Below, one piece after another: positions 23,121 through 35,258 of a DNA stretch of 64,000 nt. The notes beneath the pieces were generated by a model. The model searched no databases, had not been told where the DNA came from, and saw nothing but the letters and a program-made list of their open reading frames with translations. Made by a program: the position numbers and the translations under genes. Source of the stretch: Cylicocyclus nassatus (lineage: Eukaryota > Nematoda > Chromadorea > Rhabditida > Strongylidae); NCBI GenBank assembly GCA_958299035.1, contig CATQJL010000305.1, positions 63,336,127 to 63,400,126 of the forward strand, given 5' to 3'. How positions within the stretch are numbered: position 1 is the stretch's first letter; each line of letters begins with the position of its first letter.

Positions 23121-26100
23121 GAAGCATTTCACTTGCACAATATCATCACTCTTATGTAGGCGCGTAAGCAGACGAAGTCCAGACAAAGTGTAGACTAAGC
23201 ACGTACTGTCAGATCTAATTTGAGGTTAGATCAGTCTCCTGCTCAAACTACTATGTTCTCTAAATTTTAGAGTATTTTCACCAGTATATGAACTTTATGT
23301 TATTTTCACAGGTGTCACGGTTAGCGGCTAGGCTCTCTATCTCCTTCATTTACAACAACAATCTCATTCATGTGAATATAAGCATACGCTCTCAAGTTAC
23401 CAGCTTTCTTTTCTGTGGATTCGGTAATGGCAACTTGAATAAATGCTCCAAAATGTTTACGAAATCGTAGTCAAGTCCCAAAATATGCTGTAGTACTGCC
23501 GGTAGCAAGGAAGTTAGAGTGATTATCAATCCAAATAAATGAAACTGTTCGGGAACAAAGAACAAAAAATGCTCGTATCCAGATAGGTTACGTAATCATT
23601 TTCTAATCGACACTACATGATTTTTCTGGCCAAAAATACTCTGAAATAGAGATTGGAATTTTACTACGCAAGGTTGCCTACGAGTACTCTCTCAATTCGT
23701 CGCAAGTGGATGATGATTTATGAATATGCACCCCAATATTTAGCTCTTTACTGCTTCACGGGAAAGTTCTATTCCTTATCAAAATACAGTGAGCCATATT
23801 TATGGCCCCTATTCTCAAATTATCATCGAGTTTTGCAAGATTATTTCGACGCCATCCTACATAGGGCTACTTATAGTATTGCCGTCAGGTTAGGTAGCAA
23901 AAATACAATGCTTCTCCAGGGTTCGTCGAAAGTAATCTCCTTACCTCTAGAGTCTACTTCGATGAAAAGCCTCCAAGCTCGTATGAGCTCTGAGAAAAAA
24001 AGAGAATTTTGCGAAAACATCAACACCAAAATGACTGTTTTCGCATTTTTTCTACAAGTCACAGCTTCACACCTAACTTATGACATACCGCTTACTGTGG
24101 CCATTTGAAATTTTATCGATGTTTAAGCTGAAAATAAAGAGAAACAGTACCAAAAAATTATGTTATGAATGAATAACGACTAAAGAGTAGGCATATGTGC
24201 GATATGAACATTGTGCAGTGCTGAAAGTGAACATAATGGTTCAGGTAATGAGGGATGAAGCATGTCGCTAAGCAACTATTCTTTGTAATCTGCCTCGGTA
24301 CATCCATTAGTGAAAATAGTAAAAGTGCATACGGAGATTCCGACTGAGTAAAAAAAGCGAGGAAAGCTGAGGAGGTTCAAGCTCCTACAATAATCGTAAG
24401 ATGAGTCATACTTACACTAGAATTATGACGATTTCATCGGGAAGAAAAAAAAATTGCAAATGAAAAGAGCCCCACGAGTTATCAATCATCCTATTACTAC
24501 TGAAATACCTGAAATACTAAAATGACAGATCACCACCAACAAATGTAGAGTAATTAAGGCGAAATCGCAACATAGTAGAACTGTAACGGAGCAGATTTGT
24601 CATTGAAATGTTCAGATATTTGGGGGTAGAGTGAGCAGTTCCGCGTCCACTTGTCTCGCGTTTTTTACAGATTCCAATTTCTACCGCAAAAAAAACTTCC
24701 ACCCTATATTCCGCAAAAAAGCAAATCTGTAGAACTAAGTGAGTTAACAGCATCAGCTTTTCTAATGTTCTCACGGATCCTTTTCGCCTTTAGGATGTGT
24801 TGGGCAAGCAGCAGAAGTTTCACGGGTACTACTGATTGCAACGTTTTATTATCCCACGAGTGCCCGGGCACAATTTTGGTGGTACTCGAAAAGTGATTGG
24901 GTAAATACAGAGAAAAGCTTTTCTACCAGCTCCTTGGAGATAGAACCCAACAGAAGCGAAGGCAAACAAAATACAAAACATCAAATCGGTTATTCTGACA
25001 TTAGGGAGAAAAGGATTCGACGCTTTGCTTTTCTCCAAAAGAGTCAAAACTAATCGCAAGCACGAAATGTGGATGAGTTCTGAAACATAAAATGACTCAA
25101 GTCCCGCGTTTCATTCTCGTGCCAGGACCTTCATGACTCTTTAGACTAACGAACTCTCTTCCCATTGACGTAATCGAGAGGCACAAACCTACTTTCAGTG
25201 CAGTCTTTTTCAACCGGGAGTAGGCGAAACATTTCAAGTGGAGCAGCGCGTCCGCATCGCCATTGGCTCTGCGAGATAGATTAGAATGAAGAGACGCAAA
25301 GTGCAGAGCGGCGCTAACCGTTGCGAAGCGGACTCCCGCCATCCACTTTTCGCCTAAATTGAGTTGAAGCTTACTATAGTTTAGCCCCGCGTCATCGGTT
25401 TAGCCTTGGAGCACGGCAGTCAGTCGGCAGACTTCGCGCAAACACGCTTGCGTGCAAAAAATGCTTCTGCGCAAAGTGGCAGCCTACAAATACATAAAAA
25501 CTTCCTGGGCTAGCGTGATTGCTTTGATCGATGACTTAAAAGCATTCAAATGCTGTTTTCTGCAGCTGCCTAACTCCTTTTTGAGAGCTTTTTATTTGAA
25601 ACAGAAGCGGCGATGAAGAAACAGAAACACTTCGTATCCCATATTTGCGCATTACACTTGTTCAGCCTCCGTTAGGATACTTGATGTTCTCTTTAGGAAG
25701 GATACCGGCGAAGGGTGGCAGTTTTTTACAGCTGAAGAGCTTAAAAAACTGTGTTCAGCGTAGAACTTTACAAGTCCGCTCAATACTGCTTCTGCGCTTT
25801 CGTCATGCAGTAGCCTTTATGTTGTGCGTTCGAATACGTCCTTGCCATTCACCTACTGCTTTCACATCTGAGCATAATATAAGGAGCACAGCTTTCCCAT
25901 TGTTTTGCAAAAAAGCCGCATTACTTATCTTTACTTGCAGTAAGGTGTAAATCTCCATGAAGGAGACAGCCGAAAACCAACAAATCGTTCAACGTTTTTA
26001 GCTAAAGATCACCGCAGTTGCAAATCAAAAGATGGGTTAAATGAAACCCACAGCTTCTAAAATATTAGACATTCTTGGTTAAGTCTCGATAAATTGAACA

Positions 26101-28001
26101 TTCTACTAGTAAAAAAAAATTATGTCATCTTGGTGAAAGCATTTGTCATTATGAAATTACAAAGTTCCAATTTTGATAGAACAGTGTCTTCCTTTGAAGA
26201 TTTTTTCTTTAGTAGTAGTTGTGTTGAATCAATGGACCAAACTGCGATTGAAATGTCTCAGAAGAACATCTGAAGGCTGTTGTGAAGTTGTAACATGCAG
26301 TTCGTCACAGAACTTCAAACTTATTTTAGTTCTGGACCTAAAGGCTTTCGTGAGATTGCGTAGGATTCAACACTGAATCCGTGCAGATGATACCTTCTAT
26401 GTAAACAATGACAGAAGTTATTTTATGACAATAACGAAAGTTTATTACAATTCGACTTACAAGTGAAGGATACTTGGTCACCGCTGCCGTTCATAATGAT
26501 TTGTATATCAAAAAATGCGCCTTTCAATGTTGGTTCGAATACTGTCTTCCATATTTGCGAAACGATAACACCTGGATGGAGTTATGATTATTTTTCCATG
26601 AATAAACTGCGTTACTGCGGAGGGTCAAAATCATCAATAAAAAATTTTCTTTCCTTTTCAAATGCTGAATATGATTTAGATAGGTATAATACAAAAGTAT
26701 TCCTTCTAAGATTCTCTTTAATAGCTTCAAATGGTAACTTAGAACAAATCTGGTGATTTTAGCTACACAAAAGTACGAAAATTTTCTACGAAAAGAAGTT
26801 CATAACTTTCTTCAGAAGGTCGTTTCGCAGATATCGAGCACAGATTTGGAATCAGCGTTTCGAGATGCATCTTACAGTATACATCGATTTCCAAATTGCC
26901 ACGGTGGCCGAGTATCCTTTCCTTGTTAGTTAACTCTATCACCCGATTATCATCACTCGCTACTTTCGATTTCGAACAAAGTTCCTGAAATGGGCTGAAA
27001 AATTTACTGAAAATCTTCCATGCATTGTTGAATTTGAAAGTCCTCAGTTCTTAAAGCTGAATATAACGTAGGCGTACGCTGAGACTGCGTCTTGCAATGC
27101 TGATTTCAAGTCTGTGTTTCATACCTTTTGAAGTCATCTCCAAGCAGGGTTATAAGGGTTTGTTTACTGATTTCCTTGGATCATCACCAATATCTTCTCC
27201 ATAGTGCTTGCGCTTTCACTTGTCTTCTGCGGCTACAGCGAGCCTTTGGTTCTTCGTGCTCCTCATCCTCGAACGGCGGTGTACAACATGGATGCAAGCG
27301 CATATAGTGACTGGATCCAGCGAACTGGCCACGTTGTCTTAGCCCTCTTCTAGAAAAATGAAGAAAATCATTATCGCGAACGGAATGCATGATTTCCGGT
27401 TTTCTCGCAAACCATTCCTGCAGTCATTCCGTCAGAACACGCTGTTTTCATAAGCCGGACTCAACCGCGATCTGAGATGTCGTGGGTTAGAATGAATCAA
27501 TATAAACGAGGTACGCGGGTAGCAGATAGTAGGCTAAAAAATAGGATATTGCGTGGGCTTTATGACACAACAAAAATCCGGCTGTCTATAAAATATTGCG
27601 AATCGAACAGAACGCACAAACTTTCGAGTTTTTCTAGCGTCATTTCAGATCCTCTCTGACTTTCGTGCCGTGCCAGCGCTGCATCGAAGCTCAAGTGAAA
27701 GCACACAGTTTTGATTAATCAACGTTCCGGTACGGCGCTGACACTGCTCTGGCATGCTGGGACGGGCAACTTTGGACGTAGCGCAAGCAAGTATCCCTGA
27801 ATATGTGCCAATAGTATCTGCACTATTTTTGTTGTGTATTATCTGCTCTCAAAGTACTGCGAAGGTCATGCCATAAGCATGACCAGCTGTGATATAAGTA
27901 TGTTTATTGATCAGATGCTTATTATCTGTCATACACGCCACGTCTATCGTAGTCGCCATGCTACCCCTGCGAGGGACTAATTCGCCTCAGGCTACTTAAA
28001 G
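23121..28001. other. Intergenic stretch, one unsupported long ORF
   Basis: A 151-codon plus-strand frame at 23653-24108 is longer than expected by chance here, but it has no recognisable domain, and another frame is also open across part of it. Otherwise only short frames occur. The stretch from 24.8 to 25.5 kb is moderately GC-rich. Nothing else is supportable. Confidence 0.3.
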
Positions 28002-28019
28002 CCTAGAAGAACAGCCAAT
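28002..28019. repeat. Target-site duplication of the RTE element, left copy
   Basis: CCTAGAAGAACAGCCAAT matches 31166-31183 exactly. It abuts the 3' tail of the minus-strand retrotransposon. Confidence 0.9.
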
Positions 28020-31000
28020 CTTCTTCTTCTTCTTCTTCTTCTTCTTTATCTTCGCCATTGTCCCGCGGGTGCAGGGTCGGCGGTGGTGCATTTTTGCTTC
28101 CATTTGACTCGATCAGCTGCTTCTTGTGGTTTGAGCTTTGCAATGTGCAGGTCGTTTCGAATGGTGTCCAACCAGCGTTGCTTCGGACGGCCACGTGGTC
28201 TCTTCCCCTGTGGATCTAGACGAAGTGCTGTTTTTGCTACTGTATTATCTTCACTTCGTAAAACGTGACCATACCATCTTAATCTGGCACCTCGCATCTT
28301 ATCCGCGATAGGTGCAACTCCGAAAATGTGTCGTACATCATCGTTCGTGACGCAGTTTCTTCTCGTTAGGCCCAGTATCCATCTTATCATTCGCGTCTCC
28401 ATCGTGCTCAGGATCTGCTCGTGTTTTCTGGTTGTTGGCCAACATTCGGCTCCATACAGTGCGACTGGCCTCACCACAGTCCGATACACTTTCGACTTGA
28501 GATACAACGGAAATCGTCGGTCGCAGAGTACTCCTGTTACTTGCCGCCATTTTAGCCACGCCGCGTTCGTCCTAGCACGAGCATCAGTGATCGTGTCGCA
28601 ATCTGACGTCACTCGGGAGCCCAGGTATTTGAATATCGTGACCTTCTTCAGCGGCTGCCCATCGATGCTAATTGTGCCATCGGTTTGCTCTCCGCATTCC
28701 AGGTACTCGGTCTTTGCTACGTTCAGTCGTAGGCCATACTCCGCTAATCGTGTCTTCCATCTCACAGTCGCCTCTTCAAGCTCTTGTCTCGATCCGCTTG
28801 CTAGCTCGACGTCGTCTGCGCAAAGGAGCGTCCACGGATGCGGCAGCTGGATGTCCTTGGTCACCGTGTCCATGCACAGTATAAAGAGAAGCGGTGATAG
28901 AGCCGATCCTTGGTGTACTCCGACTTGGATTGGGAATGGCGTTGACGTTCCCATTGCACAGCGTATGGCGCCCGTCGTGTTCGTATAGAGGAGTTTGATC
29001 CAGCGAACGTACTCTTCTGGGACGTCGTGTTTCCTCAGCGCATACCAGATCAGCTCGTGCGGTATCCGATCAAATGCCTTTTCTAAATCCAGGAATGCGA
29101 AATGAATCGGAATCCGTTTCTCCAAATGCCTTTCCATTAGCAATCGTACCGCGTGGATGGCGTTGATGGTGCCAGATCCTTTTACAAAGCCACATTGATT
29201 CGGGGTGACCTCCACTATACTTCGAATGCGTGCGTCGATGACTCGTTCGAAGATCTTCATCGTGTGGCATAGCAAGCGTATTGGTCGATATGTTGAACAG
29301 TCGCTGACGTCGCCCTTTTCCTTCCAGATAGGGACTGTGACACTCGTAGTCCAGATTCGCGGCAACTGTCCGTCTACGATAATGCGGTTAAAGAGCGATG
29401 TGAGATATGCCGCTCCACGCTGCCCCATCATCTTCCACACTTCAGCAGGTATGTCGTCGGGTCCCGGAGCTTTTCCGCTAGACATCTTCCTCAGTGCCTG
29501 CACAACTTCTGCCTCCTCGATCCGGGATACCGGTCCATATGTGGGGGCTCCTTGCGGTATTAACGGGTGCGGGAACTCCTCATTAAATAGCCCTTTGTAG
29601 TATTCACTCCAACGCTTGAGTATTGCCCTCGGCTTCGTCAGGAGGTTGCCCTCTGCGTCCTTAATGTGCATGACGTGGTCGATGTCCTGCTTCGCTCGAT
29701 GTCGTGCCGCGGCCAGCCGGTAGACCTTGTTCGCTCCAGCAGGTCCTTCCAGCTCGTCGTAAAGTCTCTTGTAGTGAGCTTCCTTTGCTTCGGCTACCGC
29801 GTGCTTCGCCTTCGAGTTCTGCTCTCGATACCGACGGAGGTCTTCATTTGAGCGTGAGCGTTGCCAGGCTTTGAAAGCTTCTTTCTTCTCCTTGATCACT
29901 TGCTGGACTGACTCAGACCACCACCAGATCTGCTTGTCTACAAACCGGCGTCCTGGCTTGGTGGTTCCCAAGATTGTCTCGGCCCTCGACCGTATCTGCG
30001 AAGTAATCCGATTCCACTGCTCTTCAATCGACTCCTTATCATCCGTCAACACCCTCAAATCGTTAAGAGCATCTCTGACTTGCTGGCGGTGTTCGGGGAG
30101 CTTCCACCATTTGATCCTCTTTGTAGTCGTCCTTCTGGCTCGTGACCGCAAGTGGGTGTTCAGTCGAAGATCCAATACAAGCAATCGGTGTTGTGGCGCA
30201 AATGCATGTGTCGCCGTGGGTATAACTTTCGCGTTCATCACCATTGGCAAGTGGCATCGGCGCAGCATCCAGTAGTCGATTTGAGTTGAGCGCTCTCCAC
30301 TCGCGTACGTGATCAAATGTGACTCTCGCTTCTTGAAAAATGTATTCGCTATCGCCAAGTCGTGTGCTTCTGCTGCTTCCAGGATGCGTTCTCCATCTTC
30401 ATTCCTCTGACCGTATCCGTTTCCACCATGGTATCGCTTGAATCCATAGTGTTCGTGGCCAATGTGCCCATTGAGATCGCCTCCTACGAAGATGTAGTCT
30501 GCAGCGTCGAATGTCCTTAGCAGGATGTCGAAGTCCCTCCAAAACACGTCCTTCTCGGCTTCGGTACATGCGGCTTGCGGGGCATAACACGAGACTATTC
30601 GGAGCGTGGCATCATCTGCTTCGATCTTCATCGCCATCAATCTATCTGAGATGCGCGTCACTTCGGTCACTAATTCGCGGTATCTACCGTTGACGATGAT
30701 CGCGACTCCGTTCTGGCGGCTGCTATCTCCCGTGTAGTACAAGCGATATCCGTCGCCGATGTCCTTTGCCTGCCTCCCTTTCCATTTCGTTTCCTGTATA
30801 CATGCGATGTCGACGTGTCGTTCCTTCAGCCTATCGCATAGTTCCCGACTGCGGCTCGTGTCAGCGTTCCTATATTGATCGTCGCTAGTCGGATTTCCTG
30901 GACTCGCTTCTTTGGCCTGCCTCGTCCGGGGGCAGGTAGCCCTAGCTCACTATTCGCGCCATGCGGGCAATGACGCGCGTCGCCTCCGGGGGCGCCCTAG

Positions 31001-31165
31001 CAGCTTGACAAAATTCCTTAATAGTCCGATGCATGTGACACGACTGATTCGTACAGTCCCCGGCGCGTCGCTCCGCCTGGCGGGACAGTGCCCTCGTCGT
31101 TTGCCGGGGTTGGTCCCCGCTGCCAGCCGGCACCGCGGGGAGGTGACGATGGGACTTTGCCGGCC
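28020..31165 (-). mobile_element. RTE-clade non-LTR retrotransposon, near full length, with 18 bp target duplication
   Basis: The element lies on the minus strand. It ends in a (GAA)n tail (28020-28046 region), codes for an endonuclease and reverse transcriptase, and has a GC-rich 5' leader of about 300 bases (30.87-31.165 kb). Both flanks carry the identical 18 bases CCTAGAAGAACAGCCAAT, so both ends are defined. At 3146 bp it has the usual length of nematode RTE elements. The sharp, identical target duplication suggests a fairly recent, full-length insertion. Confidence 0.92.
28046..30850 (-). CDS. RTE polyprotein: AP endonuclease and reverse transcriptase (5' frameshift)
   Basis: The frame encodes about 900 residues. 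The N-terminal part is an AP-type endonuclease (VDIACIQETKWKG, GGDLNGHIG, STQIDYWMLRR). The middle and C-terminal part is a reverse transcriptase (YRPIRLL, FAFLDLEKAFDRIPHEL, GVHQGSALSPLLFILCMD, LLCADDVELAS) and ends with an RTE-type tail (RWYGHVLR, RGRPKQRWLD). The catalytic box reads CADD instead of the usual Y/FADD, though both Asp residues remain. The first endonuclease motif (IRLATINIGTLT) lies in another frame near 30850-30895, so a frameshift separates it from the main frame. There is no in-frame ATG upstream. The element is probably inactive in its present form. Confidence 0.9.
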   Translation of the reverse strand, partial: SRELCDRLKERHVDIACIQETKWKGRQAKDIGDGYRLYYTGDSSRQNGVAIIVNGRYRELVTEVTRISDRLMAMKIEADDATLRIVSCYAPQAACTEAEKDVFWRDFDILLRTFDAADYIFVGGDLNGHIGHEHYGFKRYHGGNGYGQRNEDGERILEAAEAHDLAIANTFFKKRESHLITYASGERSTQIDYWMLRRCHLPMVMNAKVIPTATHAFAPQHRLLVLDLRLNTHLRSRARRTTTKRIKWWKLPEHRQQVRDALNDLRVLTDDKESIEEQWNRITSQIRSRAETILGTTKPGRRFVDKQIWWWSESVQQVIKEKKEAFKAWQRSRSNEDLRRYREQNSKAKHAVAEAKEAHYKRLYDELEGPAGANKVYRLAAARHRAKQDIDHVMHIKDAEGNLLTKPRAILKRWSEYYKGLFNEEFPHPLIPQGAPTYGPVSRIEEAEVVQALRKMSSGKAPGPDDIPAEVWKMMGQRGAAYLTSLFNRIIVDGQLPRIWTTSVTVPIWKEKGDVSDCSTYRPIRLLCHTMKIFERVIDARIRSIVEVTPNQCGFVKGSGTINAIHAVRLLMERHLEKRIPIHFAFLDLEKAFDRIPHELIWYALRKHDVPEEYVRWIKLLYTNTTGAIRCAMGTSTPFPIQVGVHQGSALSPLLFILCMDTVTKDIQLPHPWTLLCADDVELASGSRQELEEATVRWKTRLAEYGLRLNVAKTEYLECGEQTDGTISIDGQPLKKVTIFKYLGSRVTSDCDTITDARARTNAAWLKWRQVTGVLCDRRFPLYLKSKVYRTVVRPVALYGAECWPTTRKHEQILSTMETRMIRWILGLTRRNCVTNDDVRHIFGVAPIADKMRGARLRWYGHVLRSEDNTVAKTALRLDPQGKRPRGRPKQRWLDTIRNDLHIAKLKPQEAADRVKWKQKCTTADPAPAGQWRR

Positions 31166-31183
31166 CCTAGAAGAACAGCCAAT
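31166..31183. repeat. Target-site duplication of the RTE element, right copy
   Basis: Exact match to 28002-28019 at the 5' end of the element. Confidence 0.9.
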
Positions 31184-31197
31184 ATAAATGAAATATA

Positions 31198-31801
31198 CAG
31201 GGTGTCCTAAAAGTATGTATACACTGTTTGATCGTTGACTCTCTCCCCAAGAAGTCTTTTGTCTACCTTCAGGTACCATTTTGTAGAGCTAGCTTTGACT
31301 TAGATCTACAGTGTCGAGCGGACCCTTGATTGCTCTTCGTTACTGTAGGATTACGGTGGAAACTTTTGGCTTACAGTGTCATTGTGGATTAGTCGTGTTT
31401 CAACAAAAAAATTACAAAAATTCAGAAAAATGATGTATCGCCGATTTTGCGCGTGCTAGTTCCATTACTCAACATTTCAGAAGTTTGTAAAGCTCTTTAA
31501 ATGGTGCAACAGTTTTAGGGATTGTAAAGACAGCTATTGGGCTTACGGGGAATAAGTCATGAAGGAAGCATCGCCGTCAAACAAAAAGTTCATATTTGGT
31601 TTCACGACTTCAAATAACCTAGTGTGGGAGTTTACAGATTGTTTGGTTTGCTTTCTAAGGCGAAATAGGGCTCTTAATGGCTCAAACCCCTTCTTGAAGT
31701 TTTTACCGTATCCTACAAAATGGTATCTAAGGTAGGCAAAAGATTTTTAGGGGACAGAGATATTAGTGATCAAACAGTGTATACATACTTTTGAGACCCT
31801 G
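31198..31801. mobile_element. TA-flanked MITE, GGTGTC family (copy A)
   Basis: Terminal inverted repeats CAGGGTGTCCTAAAAGTATG (left) and the complement of CATACTTTTGAGACCCTG (right) extend over about 34 bases through GTATACACTGTTTGATC. TA dinucleotides flank both ends, as for Tc1/mariner insertions. The length is 604 bp with no transposase. The interior contains the family motif TGTAGGATTACGGTGG. Confidence 0.82.
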
Positions 31802-31803
31802 TA

Positions 31804-31996
31804 CAAGGTGTCCCAAAAGATGTGGACACAGTTTGATCGTTAATAACTCTCTTGCTTTTATGTCTTTTGCCGATTTTTTGGTACTTCCTGTAGAATGGGC
31901 TTCAACATGATTAACAGTACGGAGCGAATTTTCGATCTCTTCGCTATAGGATTACGGTAATAACTTCCAGCATATAGAACCTTTTAAGACACCCTG
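31804..31996. mobile_element. TA-flanked MITE, GGTGTC family (copy B, short)
   Basis: It starts CAAGGTGTCCCAAAAG and ends CTTTTAAGACACCCTG, flanked by TA on both sides; the left TA is the right TA of copy A. At 193 bp it is a short relative and keeps the TATAGGATTACGGTAA motif. Head-to-tail abutment with copy A suggests insertion of one at the target of the other. Confidence 0.75.
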
Positions 31997-31998
31997 TA

Positions 31999-33910
31999 TA
32001 GCACTTTAGCGGAAAAATCGACGCTTCTAGTAGTCCGCTTTTCACTGCGCGTTCGTCTTTGACCATCATTCTTTCAGCACTATGCCACCCCATAAACTTA
32101 ATCTCTTATCCTTGCTTACCTTCATTTCCATCACTCTCGCTGACTTGCTGTCAACTTCTATCAGTCCTTACGTCGATTTGGGGCGATAAATATTGAATAG
32201 GAAATGATCAAATTAAGCTCTTTACAATACCGCTCACAAAATGTGTAAAATTTCCGTGAGTGTCGCGGAATTCCGGGAATGTTGCGGACATCCGGAGTTC
32301 CTGGAATTCCGCGACATTCGAGGAAATTTTGCACATTCTGTGAGCGGTATTGCCATCAACAAATAGCTCTACCGAATCAAGTTGGAACTTCAAAACGGAT
32401 AAGCCAACGACAGAAGAAAATCACGCATCAGTTTACTCGTACAGCTCGTTGTCAGAAAGCCATGAGGGTCATTGAGCTGACAGCTGACTGTATAGACTCT
32501 ACTTCTAGACATGTCAGCATCTGGCGGCATGGCAGGAGTTCCCAAAGCCTAGCCGCTTTTCCTCGCAGAGGTATTTGGCACCTCCAGAAATCCCTTGAAG
32601 GACATCACACTTTCTCGGGGCCAAAGGGCGGCTCCGCCCATCACTCCTCCATCTAGGTGCTCTCATTCTGAATTGTGTACACGTACCTGTAAGACGTGCT
32701 TCATTGTAAATGAGGGTAATAGAATTGAAATCGAGAAACAAACAAAATTCTAGGTTCGTATGAGGGTTTAGAATCCGTAAATGACTGCAGCTAAATCTCA
32801 GCATTTCGATTTAGGTAGTTATTAGTTTTAACCATGTTTTCGGATAAAATAATACTTTCTTGAAAACCTGTAAATGCTCGCGCTTGTGTAAGCTTATGAA
32901 GCATGTATATAAATCAAGCAGAAGTTATGAGTCTTCCAATCACAGTATATAACAGAGATAGCCAATTTCACGCAAATTTTAAAATTCATTTAAAAATATA
33001 ACGAATCACCATATTTTGCAAATTTAGTGTAGTATTCTAAGTGTTTTCTTAGCCAGCTGTTCGACCATGCGACGAAATGTGGTATTCTAGTCCTTGCTTG
33101 TAGGAAATACTACACTTTGAAAATTTCTTTTTGATATGGATCTTGTCAGATATCTTAATTGCTGGAGAAAGCGTCAAGTTGTTTATTCGGAAAATTTGAT
33201 AAACTCCTTTCAAATTAGGTCCTTGTAACGCTGACAAGGTAATTGGGTATGCTAAATTAATTCGATCAGATGACCAGTACTGCAAATGATCAACTAGATC
33301 CATTAATATTTCGAACTTTTACGCAAAATATTCTGATTTTCCTTTTCTGAAATAATGTTCAAATGTTATTTTTCAAGAGAATGCGTAGCAGAAGTTTCCA
33401 AGCCGCCTACTTGAGAAAATGATAACTATGTTCTTCGTTTTTCTCCACTTTTTCCCTCTTATTATCTTGATACCTGAATCTCTGTTCTCGCTGCTTGCAC
33501 AACTTACAGTGAGACCAGTGAAAGGGTGGAGCAATGGGCGGGGTTTGACCTCTGAGGAGCGGAGGTGCTAGAACCCCTGGATGCGAATGCTGGCGCGAAG
33601 TTGGTGCGAAGTTAGTGCGAGGAAAGGTGCTAGGAACTCCTGCACGCCCTCCTCAGCATCTGACTTCTCATTTCTTCTGTACAATTTATTTGTAGAACAA
33701 TTAGATTTATTTACAAAAAATCAAGACCGTTGTAACATGAGCAAGAAAAACAACTAATTTTTGATGCTTAAATATTTTGCGGATGTTCGAAATTCTTAGT
33801 GATCAATATCCCACAAGAAATATCAATAATCGTCGAGTTTCATTATTTTTCGCTCATTGAAACGCCGCATCGAGTATCTACATCTCGCACGGAGCTGGAG
33901 AGCGGTGCCG
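31999..33910. other. Intergenic stretch, no gene recognised
   Basis: Contains the hairpin repeat at 32225-32352 and a GC-rich patch at 33480-33660 with short GCGAAGTTGGT-type repeats. No supported coding exon. Confidence 0.4.
32225..32352. repeat. Palindromic hairpin repeat
   Basis: Arms starting CAATACCGCTCACA and ending TGTGAGCGGTATTG are reverse complements. Pairing continues inward through AAATTTCC/GGAAATTT and GTCGCGGAATTCC/GGAATTCCGCGAC to a short centre near 32290. It is a small foldback or MITE. Confidence 0.75.
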
Positions 33911-33914
33911 AACC

Positions 33915-34130
33915 TGTCGGGACGCAGCTAGCTACAACAGCTGCTCGAGAAGGAGGTTGGCCGAAGACAGCCAACCTCTGGCAGTGACCTCCGGCCGCCA
34001 GCACTAGCCGGTGGCCTTCCCCTTCCCCTTTCCCCTTTTGTATATAACTATTTATAATAAAAGTTATAGTAAGACTTATGTAAACCCGCTACACATCAGG
34101 TAAGGGAATAGCTAACCCTTAGACCTGACA
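33915..34130 (+). repeat. 5' LTR
   Basis: Begins TGTCGGGACGCAGC and ends AGACCTGACA. It contains a TATA-like TATATAACTATTTATAA and an overlapping AATAAA, candidates for promoter and poly(A) signals. Confidence 0.92.
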
Positions 34131-34146
34131 TGGAAGTCCCGGGAAG
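34131..34146 (+). promoter_or_regulatory. Candidate primer-binding site
   Basis: TGGAAGTCCCGGG starts immediately after the 5' LTR with the TGG expected to pair with a tRNA CCA end. I cannot name the tRNA. Confidence 0.5.
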
Positions 34147-35033
34147 ATTTTTTTTTCTTTCGAGCAGTAGTCAAAATTTTTTTTCTACAAAAATAGAATT
34201 CATCCACCCCTCCACATCCATATCGACAACAACTTCCATCCAAGTCACAGCGAACGAATGAGTGAGTGTTTCTATATCTATTTGATAACAATGATGACTA
34301 ATAGTGTGCTGTGTGTGAAAAAAATATTCTTTTCATTGAAGGAAAACTAATATTTCAGAAAAAAATTTTTTTTTTGAAAAAAAAATTTTTATTCACCAAA
34401 TGATGGTCTTTGATTGAATTATCTCAAAGTGACTATATCACCAAATGTACTGATGATCTTTGATTGAATTATCTCAGAGATGCATACGCTATAGTTTTAC
34501 GAGCAGTCCCATTTGTCCCCAGCTTTTTGAGTAATAATGCATTATTTAGGTCTATCTTACCATGAGAAAATGATTCAACAGTTGCGTAGCCGCAACCGCG
34601 TATCAAGCAGCTTTGCGTGAAAAAAAATCGTTGACAGTATGCAATATACTAAGCATGAAAAGACGGGATAGATTTTTCAATAAGTTTACGTAGCCGTAAC
34701 CGAGCCAAATTTTTTTTCTTCAGAATCTTCGTGTAGAAATAAATTTAAAATAACAAGAAAAATCACTTTTTTTTCAGAATTTTTAGTATATTCACCTGTA
34801 TGTAACACATCCGAAATTTTGCGCTGGTTTATATTTTCCTTTAGAATGTTTTCACATGACGGTACTGTAATTTTTAGGGTATTGCGAGTTGCTGCATAGA
34901 TTTTTTTGATCGCAAATGCATTTTTCTTTTATTTTTGGACTTGGACTTGCTCGCAATCGTAGCTACAGTACAAAATTTGCAATACAATTCGTTAAGAAAG
35001 ATAGCATCTGCCGACGTGCCACACACCTGGCTA

Positions 35034-35258
35034 TTACACATGGCCTAGAGCTCCAAATCCTTTATGCCAATCCGTTCTAGCAACTGTCTGCGCGCATTCA
35101 AAATAGCAATCAATTTGGTGACAACTGTAGAATCTAGCAACTGCTCTAGGGTCGTGACAAATATCGCTATGCGCCTGTTGAATATTCGGATGACCCTTAC
35201 ACACACTTGATTTACGGCGCGTCCAGCTATCTTGCGATGCCGAGAAATTGTGCATCAA
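35034..35258 (-). other. Antisense Cys-rich frame inside the LTR element, Wnt-like cysteine spacing
   Basis: On the strand opposite to pol, an open frame contains VCKGHPNIQQAHSDIC, then HDPRAVARFYSCHQ and FECAQTVARTDW. The first Cys to the second is 14 positions, the second to the Cys of EC is 21, and EC to Trp is 9. These equal the spacing in the N-terminal region of Wnt ligands (CK..P...IC, then ECQ, then RWNC). The RWNC Cys is absent and stop codons follow, so at best it is a captured and decayed host exon. The resemblance rests on spacing and a few residues only. Confidence 0.25.

Noticed and set aside
23653..24108. 151-codon plus-strand ORF as a gene
   Set aside because: No domain, no splice context, and an overlapping minus-strand frame is also open; kept only as a remark.
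28020..28050. (CTT)n run as an ordinary microsatellite
   Set aside because: It is the (GAA)n 3' tail of the RTE element, placed exactly at the target duplication.
28083..30693. Several plus-strand ORFs of 60-220 codons inside the RTE element
   Set aside because: They are shadows of the minus-strand endonuclease/reverse transcriptase frame.
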